47,880 nt of DNA, from assembly GCA_019244745.1 (NCBI GenBank), contig JAFASF010000312.1:1-47880 (forward strand). The letters run 5' to 3'. Positions within the stretch are counted from its first letter, which is position 1. Each line of letters begins with the position of its first letter. The DNA is from Solirubrobacterales bacterium. Its GTDB lineage: Bacteria; Actinomycetota; Thermoleophilia; Solirubrobacterales; Solirubrobacteraceae. Under the pieces are notes generated by a model. That model ran no database searches. It saw only the letters and a list, made by a program, of their open reading frames with translations, and had not been told where the DNA came from. The position numbers were made by a program, and so were the translations under genes. This document shows positions 32,209 through 39,715 of the stretch, piece after piece.

Positions 32209-32310
32209 GGGGGCTGCACGCCGTCTGGAGGAGCCCGCGGTGGTTTAGGGTGATGCGGCTTGTTGCGGGCACTAGACCGGAAGGCTCCTCCAGCCGGCGT
32301 CGCAGCCCCC
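32209..32310. ncRNA. Long 3' hairpin, candidate structured RNA
   Basis: Starting eight bases after the glutamine synthetase stop, arm 32209-32235 (GGGGGCTGCACGCCGTCTGG and on) pairs almost completely with 32283-32310, with one single-base bulge and one mismatch over about 27 bp. Inside, GGTTTAG (32243-32249) pairs with CTAGACC (32272-32278). The result is a roughly 100-base rod-like hairpin. It is too long for a plain terminator and lacks a T-run. It could be a 3' UTR stabiliser, an sRNA or a small repeat element. Confidence 0.55.
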
Positions 32311-32322
32311 TTGAACAGCCCC

Positions 32323-32399
32323 CTCACTTCACCGCGGCCTGCCCTTCCTCGGTGGCGGCGGCAGCCCGTTAAGTGCGCCCAGCCCGCGAGGGAAGTGAG
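32323..32399. other. Second stem in structured intergenic block
   Basis: CTCACTTC (32323-32330) is the exact complement of GAAGTGAG (32392-32399), and CGCGG (32333-32337) of CCGCG (32384-32388) inside it. The enclosed bases are very GC-rich. No coding frame here is convincing, so this is listed as part of a non-coding, folded region between glnN and the next gene. Confidence 0.4.
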
Positions 32400-32406
32400 T
32401 GCCCCT

Positions 32407-32433
32407 AAAAAGGGTCTGCGGTACCGCAGACCC
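32407..32433 (-). terminator. Palindrome plus T5, terminator facing left
   Basis: A perfect 22-base palindrome centred at 32422/32423 (arm GGGTCTGCGGT) is followed on the minus strand by five T residues (32411-32407). That is the form of an intrinsic terminator for leftward transcription, yet no leftward gene lies to the right of it. As a dyad it could also be a protein-binding site. Confidence 0.5.
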
Positions 32434-32452
32434 CAAATACATTTCCTCACAT

Positions 32453-32493
32453 AACCCGCAACTTTCGGGCGCCCAGCGGGTTGTAAGCGCCCG
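32453..32493 (+). promoter_or_regulatory. Possible H-type pseudoknot ending at start codon
   Basis: Two interleaved 7-bp helices can form: AACCCGC (32453-32459) with GCGGGTT (32476-32482), and CGGGCGC (32466-32472) with GCGCCCG (32487-32493). The loops are AACTTT, CCA and GTAA. The last paired base is the G of the GTG start at 32493. It may control translation of the peptidoglycan-binding protein. No known riboswitch class was recognised. Confidence 0.4.
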
Positions 32494-33800
32494 TGGGTTT
32501 CCGCATGCCGGAGGACCGCGTAGCGAGCGGTCGCCGAGCAGTCGTGGGGGACGCTCGGTCGCGCAGTTTGCTTGTGACGTTGGCGTTGATCGGAGCCGTG
32601 CTGGTGAGCGCGCTGTCAGGCTCCGCGAGCGGGGCGTCGGGCGGCAGCGGAACGCGTCCGACGATGCGAAAACAGCGGCACGCCGCCGCGGCCTCCGGTC
32701 CGTTCGCGAGCCGCGGCATGTGGATCTGGGAGCTTCCGAGCAGCGATGGGGGCAACCTCGGCGCGATCGTGGCCGACTCACGGCGCTACGGACTCGGAAC
32801 GCTCACGATCAAGGCGGGTGACGGGAGCAGCACCTGGTCGCAGTTCAATCCCGAGGTGGTCTCGACGCTTCACGCCAACGGCATCCACGTCTGCGCCTGG
32901 CAGTATGTCTATGGCAACCACCCGATCCTCGAGGCGCAGGTGGGAGCGGCGGCGGTCAGAGACGGCGCGGATTGCCTCGCGATCGACGCGGAGAGTGAGT
33001 ACGAGGGTAAATACGCGCAGGCTCAGACCTACATCACGCAGCTGCGCAAGCTGATCGGCCAGAACTTCCCCGTGGCGCTCGCGGGCTTTCCGTACATCGC
33101 ATACCACCCGGCGTTCCCGTATTCGGTGTTCCTCGGCCCCGGCGGTGCGCAATACAACACGCCGCAGATGTACTGGAAAGACATTGGCGTCGACACCGAC
33201 GCCGTGTACTCCACCACCTACGAGTACAACCGCCTCTACGGGCGAGCGATCGACCCGCTTGGGCAGGTGTACAACTCCCCGCCGCCCGGCCAGATCCTGC
33301 GCTTCCGCCAGCTCTCGAGGCTCTACGGGGCGTCCAGCGTCGGCTGGTGGGATTGGCAGGAAGCGACCAGCTCCGGCTGGCGCGCGGTGTCTCAACCTAT
33401 CGGGTCGCTCGCCAACACCAGCATCAACGGCTCGCTCGTGACGGTCGGACTCCACGGCGTGGGTGACTTCGTGGTGTGGGCGCAGGAGCACCTGGCCAGC
33501 GCCGGCGAGCGGATCGCCATCGACGGCTCGTTCGGACCGAAGACGCTGGCGGCGGTGGAGAACTTCCAAGCTGCCCGCGGACTGCCCGTCACCGGCCTGC
33601 TGGATCCCGCGACGTGGCAGGCCCTGCTCCGCTACCGGCCGGTTGCCGTCCGCTGGACCAGCAGGGGTGCGGTCGCGGCCGCGGCCGCGCGTGGCGGCGT
33701 GCTCACGCTGCCGTTGCCGAAGTCGGCGTTCCTGCCGGCGAAGCGCGACGAGCTCGCCGGTGCTGGCGGCGCCGGACGCCCTGGACACTCCAGGCGCTGA
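32493..33800 (+). CDS. Secreted glycosidase-like protein with peptidoglycan-binding domain
   Basis: A 435-residue exported protein. The signal segment is RSLLVTLALIGAVLVSALSG (about residues 28-47), so the GTG at 32493 gives a long n-region; starts at 32505 (ATG) or 32547 (GTG) are possible. Residues about 70-300 look like a TIM-barrel of the glycoside-hydrolase/DUF type: GMWIWELPSSDGGNLGAIVA, VCAWQYVYGNHP, ADCLAIDAESEYEGKYAQAQ, PVALAGFPYIAYHP. A C-terminal PG_binding_1 domain follows (LHGVGDFVVWAQEHLASAGE, IDGSFGPKTLAAVENFQAAR). It probably acts on or binds the cell wall. The acidic D-A-E-S-E could be catalytic, but this is unproven. Confidence 0.8.
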   Translation: MGFRMPEDRVASGRRAVVGDARSRSLLVTLALIGAVLVSALSGSASGASGGSGTRPTMRKQRHAAAASGPFASRGMWIWELPSSDGGNLGAIVADSRRYGLGTLTIKAGDGSSTWSQFNPEVVSTLHANGIHVCAWQYVYGNHPILEAQVGAAAVRDGADCLAIDAESEYEGKYAQAQTYITQLRKLIGQNFPVALAGFPYIAYHPAFPYSVFLGPGGAQYNTPQMYWKDIGVDTDAVYSTTYEYNRLYGRAIDPLGQVYNSPPPGQILRFRQLSRLYGASSVGWWDWQEATSSGWRAVSQPIGSLANTSINGSLVTVGLHGVGDFVVWAQEHLASAGERIAIDGSFGPKTLAAVENFQAARGLPVTGLLDPATWQALLRYRPVAVRWTSRGAVAAAAARGGVLTLPLPKSAFLPAKRDELAGAGGAGRPGHSRR

Positions 33801-33824
33801 CCTCTCAGCTTTACTAGGACGGCC

Positions 33825-34856
33825 GTGAGAGACAAGAGATGGCTCTGGATAGCGCTGCCTGCGGTGGTGCTCGTGGTCGCGGTCGTATCCGCGGCGTCGA
33901 GCGGATCCGGCAGTCACGCGAGCACGACGCACGCAAGCTCACCCCCTCATCAGAGCTCCGCCCGGGCGTCCACCACCGGTCGGGCAGGTGCGCCGCAGCT
34001 GCGCGCGGTCTCGGCGCAGACGATCGGATCCCTGCCCGCCGAGGTGCAGGACGCGGCGGTCGCGCCGCTCGGCGGACACCGCCTCGTTCTCCTCGGCGGC
34101 CTCGACGCCGTCGGCGCGTCGACCCCCGAGATCACGGCAATCGACGGCGCAAGCGCGGCGAGCCACGGCACACTTCCCAACGCACAGCACGACGCGCAAG
34201 CCGCGAGGCTCGGACGCTACGTTTACGTGTTCGGCGGCGGTGAGTTCAGTACCTACGACCACATCCTCCGCTACGACCCGGCCACGGGCTCCGTGGCCCA
34301 GGTTGGCGCGCTTCCAAGACCCGCTTCCGACGTTGCCGTCGCCGCGCTCGGCGGCACCGCATACATCGTCGGCGGTTTCGACGGCACAGACTTCCTGGAC
34401 ACGATCGTCGCCTGGCGCCCCGGCGGTGAGGCCCAGATTGTTGGTCACCTGCCGACCGGCCTCAGATACTCGGCGGTCACCTCCTACGGCGACAGCCTGA
34501 TCATCGCGGGCGGCACCGTGCCAAGCGGTGTGAGCGAGGACGTGTTTCGCTTCGACCCGGCCGGTGGCAGCCTCACTCGCATCGGCCGGCTACCAGCGCC
34601 GCTCACACACGCTTCGGCTGCCGTGCTTGACGGGCGCGTGGTGATCGTCGGCGGGCGCCACCTGGTGAGCGGCGAGCAGACCGCAACGATCCTCGCCATC
34701 GACCCCCGCACGGGATTCGTCCGCCGCGCTGGCCACCTGCCGCAGCCGTTATCGGACGCAGCGGTTGCCACCATCGGCTCGCACGTAATCGCGGCCGGCG
34801 GCGAGAACGCCGGCGCCGCGCGAGCGACGATCCTCGCGCTCACCGCCTCACCCTGA
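33825..34856 (+). CDS. Membrane-anchored Kelch-like beta-propeller protein
   Basis: A 343-residue protein from a GTG start, with one N-terminal span (about 7-26, LWIALPAVVLVVAVVSAASS), a Ser/Thr/His-rich linker, then about six Kelch repeats of some 45 residues. Repeat cores read LGGHRLVLLGGLD, LGRYVYVFGGGEF, LGGTAYIVGGFDG, YGDSLIIAGGTVP, LDGRVVIVGGRHL and IGSHVIAAGGENA. The propeller should lie outside the membrane, either as a single-span protein or after cleavage. Such domains bind proteins or sugars; the ligand is unknown. It starts 24 bp after the peptidoglycan-binding gene, so the two are likely co-transcribed and share an envelope role. Confidence 0.82.
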   Translation: MRDKRWLWIALPAVVLVVAVVSAASSGSGSHASTTHASSPPHQSSARASTTGRAGAPQLRAVSAQTIGSLPAEVQDAAVAPLGGHRLVLLGGLDAVGASTPEITAIDGASAASHGTLPNAQHDAQAARLGRYVYVFGGGEFSTYDHILRYDPATGSVAQVGALPRPASDVAVAALGGTAYIVGGFDGTDFLDTIVAWRPGGEAQIVGHLPTGLRYSAVTSYGDSLIIAGGTVPSGVSEDVFRFDPAGGSLTRIGRLPAPLTHASAAVLDGRVVIVGGRHLVSGEQTATILAIDPRTGFVRRAGHLPQPLSDAAVATIGSHVIAAGGENAGAARATILALTASP

Positions 34857-35024
34857 AACGCGCTCGCGCCGTGCACGATCGGATGCATTTCCCACCACCG
34901 CGCGGTTAGTGTCCATACTGCGTGCGCACCGCACTTGCAACGCACGTGTCAACCGTTGGACGTAAGTCGCCTTGTTGCGCAAAGCTTTAGCCGTTCATCA
35001 CTTCTAGTTCACAAGGAGATGGTC

Positions 35025-35507
35025 ATGCCGCCAGCCAGGAAGACGGCCGCTCGCAGATCAGCGAGCCGCTCGACCAGTCGCTCATCCTCGAGATCGAGCA
35101 CGAAGTCCGCCCCCACTCGCCGGGAGTTCGAACGAGCGCAGCAGCGCATCGAGAAACTTCTCAACGATACGAGCGAGGCGATCCAGTCGCTCAGGAAGAA
35201 CTCGAGTCGCCAGGCCCAGGGCGCCTACCAGGACCTTTCCAAAGCCCTCACCGCCGTCCGCCGCGACGCGCAGAAGGCAAACCGAGCTGCGCTGAAGGAG
35301 TTCGACAAGCTCCGCGCATCAGTCACTCAATCGACGACGTCGACTCGCTCCACGAGCAGACGGGGGACGAGGTCGGGCGGCGGGCGGACCACCTCGCGCT
35401 CGAGCGGCTCCCGATCCACTTCTCGCTCCACCGGCTCAAGGACCGCTTCGCGCTCGAGCTCCGCCCGCCGGACGGCGGTAAAGTCGGGGGGCTCGCGCGG
35501 GAACTAG
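35025..35507 (+). CDS. Small basic histone-H1-like protein
   Basis: A 160-residue, very basic protein with three parts. An N-terminal Arg/Ser tail (about 1-32, KTAARRSASRSTSRSS) is followed by a helical, probably coiled-coil core (about 33-102, FERAQQRIEKLLNDTSEAIQ), then a C-terminal low-complexity tail rich in Ser-Arg and Thr-Arg pairs (about 103-160). This is the pattern of bacterial histone-like or nucleoid-associated proteins such as actinobacterial HupB tails, but without the HU fold. An AAGGAG site lies six bases before the ATG at 35025; the ATG at 35019 abuts it and is less likely. The tails are plausible kinase targets. Function as a DNA-binding protein is inference. Confidence 0.7.
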   Translation: MPPARKTAARRSASRSTSRSSSRSSTKSAPTRREFERAQQRIEKLLNDTSEAIQSLRKNSSRQAQGAYQDLSKALTAVRRDAQKANRAALKEFDKLRASVTQSTTSTRSTSRRGTRSGGGRTTSRSSGSRSTSRSTGSRTASRSSSARRTAVKSGGSRGN

Positions 35508-35570
35508 ACCCGCCGCGCCGGCCGACGAGGAGCGGGACACTCGGAGGCAGCGAACGAGTTCCCACTGCGC

Positions 35571-36123
35571 TCAGGACGTGACCATGACCGGCCAGTGGAG
35601 CGTCACCGACCCTGCACTCGTCCGAACCACCGCCTGCACCGTCAGCGGCTGTCCCACCGCGGCGCTCGGAAACTGCAGGTAGTCACGCCACTCCCCGTTG
35701 CGGACCGGACGCGCGGGTGGCGAGTCCCTGCCGACAACCCGGCCGGCGAACGTGAACTCGAATCTCGACCGAGCCCGACAGCGGCGCGGCGGTCGCCGAG
35801 TGCACGTGAACTGAGTAGTTCCATCGTCTGGTTGCCTTCGGGGGACGGTCGGCGGCTTGGAAAGTCGCGCGTACCGGACCGGTTGTGACGGCGGCGCCAC
35901 CGCCGCCGCCGGCCGACTGCGTACTGGTCGAGGTTGCCGGCGCGGTGGTACTCGTCGTGGTCGGCGCTGCGCTCGAACTCGTCGTGGTCGGCGATGCGCT
36001 CGAACTCGTCGAACTCAAGCTCGATGAGCTCGACCCGCAGGCCGCCGCCGAAGCCCCGAGAGCGAGTGCTCCAGCAATCGCCGCGACGCCCCGCACCAGT
36101 GCACTCTTGTGAACCGACACCAT
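35571..36123 (-). pseudogene. Lipoprotein gene with a frameshift
   Basis: Two overlapping leftward frames join into one sensible protein. The first, from the ATG at 36123, has a lipoprotein signal (VRGVAAIAGALALGASAAAC), a Ser/Thr-rich linker and RRWNYSVHVHSATAAPLSGS. The natural continuation, FEFTFAGRVVGRDSPPARPV then NGEWRDYLQFPSAAVGQPLT and HWPVMVTS, is in the other frame, ending at 35571. Removing one base at about 35766 restores a 183-residue lipoprotein with a C-terminal beta domain. The span is 553 bp, one more than a multiple of three. Either the gene is broken or there is a single-base assembly error. Read unshifted, the first frame ends at 35683 with a non-conserved tail. Confidence 0.7.
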
Positions 36124-36203
36124 GCCCGCAAGTTTCCCAGGGCGCTCGCAGACAATTGGCGCGACGCGCCGCGCCGGCGCGGCCCGCGTTTACGGCCGCC
36201 GGC

Positions 36204-37583
36204 CTACGGCGCGAGAACCGTGCCGGGCTCGATTCGCATCGGCTCCTCAGCACTCAGTTCGACCGCACCGCGCACGACCACGCCACCGCCGAACGTGACA
36301 TCCCCGTGCACCACGAGCCGCTCCGCCTCCCGCAATGAAGGTGCCCCATCGGGGAACCGAGCTTCGAATTGATCAAGGAACTTGTAGAAGTCCTTGTCGA
36401 GCTCGACGTACGGCAGCTTCCCATCGAGCTCTGGCACCGGCTCGACGCGCATGTCGTCCGTGACCGTGTAGGCGTCGGAACGCAGCACGAGCAGGTCATC
36501 GGTTGCCTTGACCGGAACAAAGCGGCTGCGTGGGACGCAGAGCAGCCGGGCGCCGGGAAACGTCCCGATCGCCGCGCCCATCGCACTCTCCAGCTGGAGC
36601 ACCGGAGTCGAGTCCGCATCGCGCGGGTCGACGGTCTTGCGGTTGACGATCAGGGGCAGCTCGAGCACGCCGCCCGAGCTCTCGAGTGTGTCCGACAGCG
36701 CGGTCAGGTCGACCCACAGGTTGTTCGTGTTGTAATAGCGCCACCGCCGGAAGTCGCGGAAGGATTCCTCGTCCTCCTCGGGCGTTTGAGCGGTCTCCCG
36801 AAGTACAAGCCGGCCGTCCGAGCGGCGACGTGCGATGTGCCCGCCCTTGCGATCCGCCTCGGTCCCCTCCACCACTTCCATCAGGAAAGGAATGTCTTCG
36901 GCGGCGAGGTGACCGGCGATTCGCGCTTCGAGCGTCGCACCGAGATTGTCCGAATTGGAGATCATCGCGTAACGGAACCCACGCTCGAGCAGCGTCGCGA
37001 GCATCCCCGACCGACGCAGCGCGCCGTACACGTCCCCGTGACCGGGCGGGTTCCACTCGAGCGCCGGGTTTGCAGGACAGCTCACCGGCCGCAGCGATTC
37101 GGCGTCGAGCTTGGGAACCATGCTTTGCATGAAGTCCGGAGGCATATCGACGTCGAGCTCGGGGTGGGCGGCCAACGCGCGAAGCGTCTCGGGCCGCGTA
37201 GATTCGCTGTCCATGAGCACCAGCGGCAGGCGGACCCCGTAACCGCGCCTCAGCGCGAGCGTCTGCCCAATGATGATGTCCAGAAACGAGAGGCCGTCAC
37301 GCGCCTCCACCAGCGACTTCGGGCTGCGCAATCCCATCGTCGTCGCCAACCCGCCGTTCAGCTTGATCACCACCACTTGCTCGAGCGCTTCGGCGACCGA
37401 GACGTCGGGCAGCTGCTCGAGCGCCGGCACGTCCCCCGCCGGCTCCAGCTCCGCCGTTGGCAGCATTCCCGTATCGCCACCGGTCAGCCGGTCGTAGGCC
37501 CGCCGAAAGCCACGGATCGCCTCTTCGTGCTGACCCGCGCCGCGCATCTTCTGCTCGGCTGCCTTGAAACCGTCGGCGTTCAT
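36204..37583 (-). CDS. UDPGP-family uridylyltransferase (eukaryotic-type UGPase/UDP-sugar pyrophosphorylase)
   Basis: A 459-residue nucleotidyltransferase of the UDPGP family, not the short bacterial GalU type. Visible are VVIKLNGGLATTMGLRSPKS (UTP-binding loop), LPLVLMDSESTRPETLRALA, WNPPGHGDVYGALRRSGMLA, FRYAMISNSDNLGATLEARI, FLMEVVEGTEADRKGGHIAR, YYNTNNLWVDLTAL and a left-handed beta-helix-like C-terminus (VHGDVTFGGGVVVRGAVELS). It makes UDP-glucose or another UDP-sugar from the sugar 1-phosphate. The ATG overlaps the araD stop (ATGA), so it is part of the arabinose operon. A pentose substrate (UDP-arabinose or UDP-xylose) is possible by context only. The frame's extension to 37991 is not used. 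Confidence 0.88.
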   Translation of the reverse strand: MNADGFKAAEQKMRGAGQHEEAIRGFRRAYDRLTGGDTGMLPTAELEPAGDVPALEQLPDVSVAEALEQVVVIKLNGGLATTMGLRSPKSLVEARDGLSFLDIIIGQTLALRRGYGVRLPLVLMDSESTRPETLRALAAHPELDVDMPPDFMQSMVPKLDAESLRPVSCPANPALEWNPPGHGDVYGALRRSGMLATLLERGFRYAMISNSDNLGATLEARIAGHLAAEDIPFLMEVVEGTEADRKGGHIARRRSDGRLVLRETAQTPEEDEESFRDFRRWRYYNTNNLWVDLTALSDTLESSGGVLELPLIVNRKTVDPRDADSTPVLQLESAMGAAIGTFPGARLLCVPRSRFVPVKATDDLLVLRSDAYTVTDDMRVEPVPELDGKLPYVELDKDFYKFLDQFEARFPDGAPSLREAERLVVHGDVTFGGGVVVRGAVELSAEEPMRIEPGTVLAP

Positions 37584-38287
37584 CCGCGCTCCGATAGGGA
37601 CTGACCGTAGTACGCCTCGGGCCCGTGCTTGCGCTGATGGTGCTTCTCGCGCACCGCGTCGTCGAGCGGGACCGCCTTGGGCTCGAGCAGGGTCGTGAGC
37701 GACGCCATCCGCGCCACCTGCTCGAGCGTCACCGCGTTCTCGACCGCCGCGAGCGGCGTCTGTCCCCAGCAGAATGGCGCGTGTCCGCGAACCAGGCCGC
37801 AAGGAACCTCGAACGCGCCGCGCGATCCCACCGCCTCGATCAGCACGGTGCCCGTCGCCCCTTCGTAGTTGGACTCCACCTCTTCCGCGGACAGCGACCG
37901 CGTGACCGGGATCGGGTGCGGCGAGAGATCGGCGTGAGTCGTACCAAGCAATGGGATCTCGCGCCCCGCCTGGGCCCACGCCGTGGCCCACGTCGAGTGC
38001 GTGTGCACGATCCCGCCTATCTCGTCGAACCCTCTGTACAGCGCGAGGTGCGTCGGCGTGTCGGTTGACGGATTGCGCTCGCCTCGGACCACGTTGCCAT
38101 CCAGATCGAGCACCACCATGTCGGCGGCGGTGATCGAGTCGTAGGCGACGCCGCTCGGCTTGATCACCACCAATTCCCGGTCGCGATCGATTCCGCTCAC
38201 GTTCCCCCAGGTCAGCGTGACCAGCCCATGGTCCGGCAGCGCCCGGTTGGCGGTCAGCACGTCCTCAACGAGCGCGTCGAAGGTCAT
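37580..38287 (-). CDS. araD: L-ribulose-5-phosphate 4-epimerase
   Basis: The 235-residue class II aldolase-fold enzyme converts L-ribulose 5-phosphate to D-xylulose 5-phosphate. E. coli AraD has 231 residues. Key regions are TWGNVSGIDRD, VIKPSGVAYDSITA, the zinc-binding IVHTHSTWATAWAQ histidines, a later histidine in GTTHADLSPHP, VRGHAPFCWG (zinc His) and KHGPEAYYGQ at the end. It sits between araA (33 bp upstream, no promoter seen) and the UDPGP gene, which overlaps its stop. Confidence 0.94.
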   Translation of the reverse strand: MTFDALVEDVLTANRALPDHGLVTLTWGNVSGIDRDRELVVIKPSGVAYDSITAADMVVLDLDGNVVRGERNPSTDTPTHLALYRGFDEIGGIVHTHSTWATAWAQAGREIPLLGTTHADLSPHPIPVTRSLSAEEVESNYEGATGTVLIEAVGSRGAFEVPCGLVRGHAPFCWGQTPLAAVENAVTLEQVARMASLTTLLEPKAVPLDDAVREKHHQRKHGPEAYYGQSLSERG

Positions 38288-38320
38288 CCTCTAGACCTAC
38301 TCATACCTCAAGGCCACCGG

Positions 38321-39715
38321 CTAGATCTCCTCGTAGTCGAGCTCGAGGATCTCCGCGAGGCGCCGCCAGCGCGCGAGGTGATCTCCCAGGTTGGTGACGA
38401 AGTGATGGGGGGCGCCGAGCGACAGCCAATCGTCCATGAAACCCTCCATACCCTGATCGGGGCGGAAGTGAAAGTAATGCATCTCGACCTTCGGCAGCTC
38501 CGGGGTGTCGAGCACCTCGCCCTGACCCACCACCAGCCTCCAGTACTCGCCCTCGATCGGCACCAGCGCTGCCGTGGTGGCGACGCCGGGCTCGGCCGAG
38601 AACACCGGGGTCGGCGGGTTGTCGAGCCCGCCGATCCCCAGCTCGCGGTCGATCAGCCGGACGGGCCGGTCCCGGCGCGCGATCTTCCAATTGCCCTCCC
38701 CCATGTGGCTGATCAGCACCGAGTCGCGTTCCCAATCCATGGCGTACATCTCGCTGAAGTGCGCGTCGCCGATCATCACCTGCGCCGCGCACATCAGCGA
38801 CGCGGTGTTGGTGTCACCCTCGGCGGCATATCCATAGCCGTCGGCCATCAGATCCGACGCCGCCAGCAATGGCAGCTGCTCGAAGCGGCCGTCGCCCCCG
38901 ATCGAGTCGAAGTGAAACGAGAAGCCGTCGTAGCCATCCGCGTCCAGCAGCTCCCGGATCGCCAGCTCGAGCCGAGCCGCGTACGCATGGCGCGAACGCG
39001 GCAGGTCGGCGGCGACCTCGAACCGCTCGGCATGACGGGCGAGCAGGGCATCGACGTCCGCGCCGCCGACCGCCTCTAGGCGCGACACCAAACCCCCTAG
39101 ATCCTCGCTGATCACTGTCGGCCCGATCTTCCGCAGCATCGCCGGCGGGTCGTAGAGGATGTCGCCCATTCCGTTCATCGGGTATCCCAACAGCGCGATC
39201 CGTGCCCGCCGGAGCCACCGCGCCGCCCGGGCGGCGCGGGCCCAGCCTTCGAAGTCCTCAGAGAACTCGGGCGAGCGCCAGTCGCCGGTGAGCACCGAGA
39301 ACGGGACTTCCGCCCGCACCAGCGCGTTGGCCTGATCCTGCGCCCCGTGGATTCCCTGGTTGTACGTCAGGTCGGCCATGTCCCACCCGGCGGTCACCGA
39401 CCGCTCCGGCTGGATGTTCGCGAGCAGCACCGGCACCGGCGCCTCGAGGAGCGCGCGCACGGTCCGCATCGCGGGACCGTAGGTGAGCATCACGATCATG
39501 ATCCCGTCGACATCTGCGTCCAGGAGCTCGGACACCACGGCCTCGACGTCGTCGCGGTCCCGGGCCGGGCGGACGAACAGCACTTCGGCCACGCCGGAGA
39601 GCCGACTCGCCACCTCCCTCGCGTACCCCGCCTGACGATCTGTGATCCCGGGGAGCATGTCGTCGTAGAGCGCCTGCATGATCCCGAGAAGCCCGATCTT
39701 GGGTTTCTCGTTCAC
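38321..39715 (-). CDS. araA: L-arabinose isomerase family protein
   Basis: A 464-residue enzyme of the L-arabinose/L-fucose isomerase fold, converting L-arabinose to L-ribulose. It is shorter than E. coli AraA (about 500). Metal-site regions are SFHFDSIGGDGRFEQLPLLA, YAAEGDTNTASLM (Glu), FSEMYAMDWERDSVLISHMG (Glu and His) and VEMHYFHFRP. The GTG start overlaps the araB stop (GTGA). It lies in one operon with araB, araD and a sugar ABC transporter, which makes arabinose the expected substrate, although this subfamily has few characterised members. Confidence 0.88.
   Translation of the reverse strand: MNEKPKIGLLGIMQALYDDMLPGITDRQAGYAREVASRLSGVAEVLFVRPARDRDDVEAVVSELLDADVDGIMIVMLTYGPAMRTVRALLEAPVPVLLANIQPERSVTAGWDMADLTYNQGIHGAQDQANALVRAEVPFSVLTGDWRSPEFSEDFEGWARAARAARWLRRARIALLGYPMNGMGDILYDPPAMLRKIGPTVISEDLGGLVSRLEAVGGADVDALLARHAERFEVAADLPRSRHAYAARLELAIRELLDADGYDGFSFHFDSIGGDGRFEQLPLLAASDLMADGYGYAAEGDTNTASLMCAAQVMIGDAHFSEMYAMDWERDSVLISHMGEGNWKIARRDRPVRLIDRELGIGGLDNPPTPVFSAEPGVATTAALVPIEGEYWRLVVGQGEVLDTPELPKVEMHYFHFRPDQGMEGFMDDWLSLGAPHHFVTNLGDHLARWRRLAEILELDYEEI

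Noticed and set aside
32202-32450. Leftward frame of 82 codons in the structured block after glnN
   Set aside because: No start site signal, no conserved character, and it runs through long inverted repeats; non-coding RNA or repeat structure explains the sequence better.
36168-36183. Perfect 16-base palindrome GCCGCGCCGGCGCGGC after the UDPGP gene
   Set aside because: It could be the ara-operon terminator, but it consists only of G and C, has no T-run, and such palindromes are expected in this composition; not firm enough to list as a feature.
36369-37604. Long plus-strand frame (411 codons) opposite the UDPGP gene
   Set aside because: Shadow of a well-supported conserved enzyme; translation has no recognisable domain.
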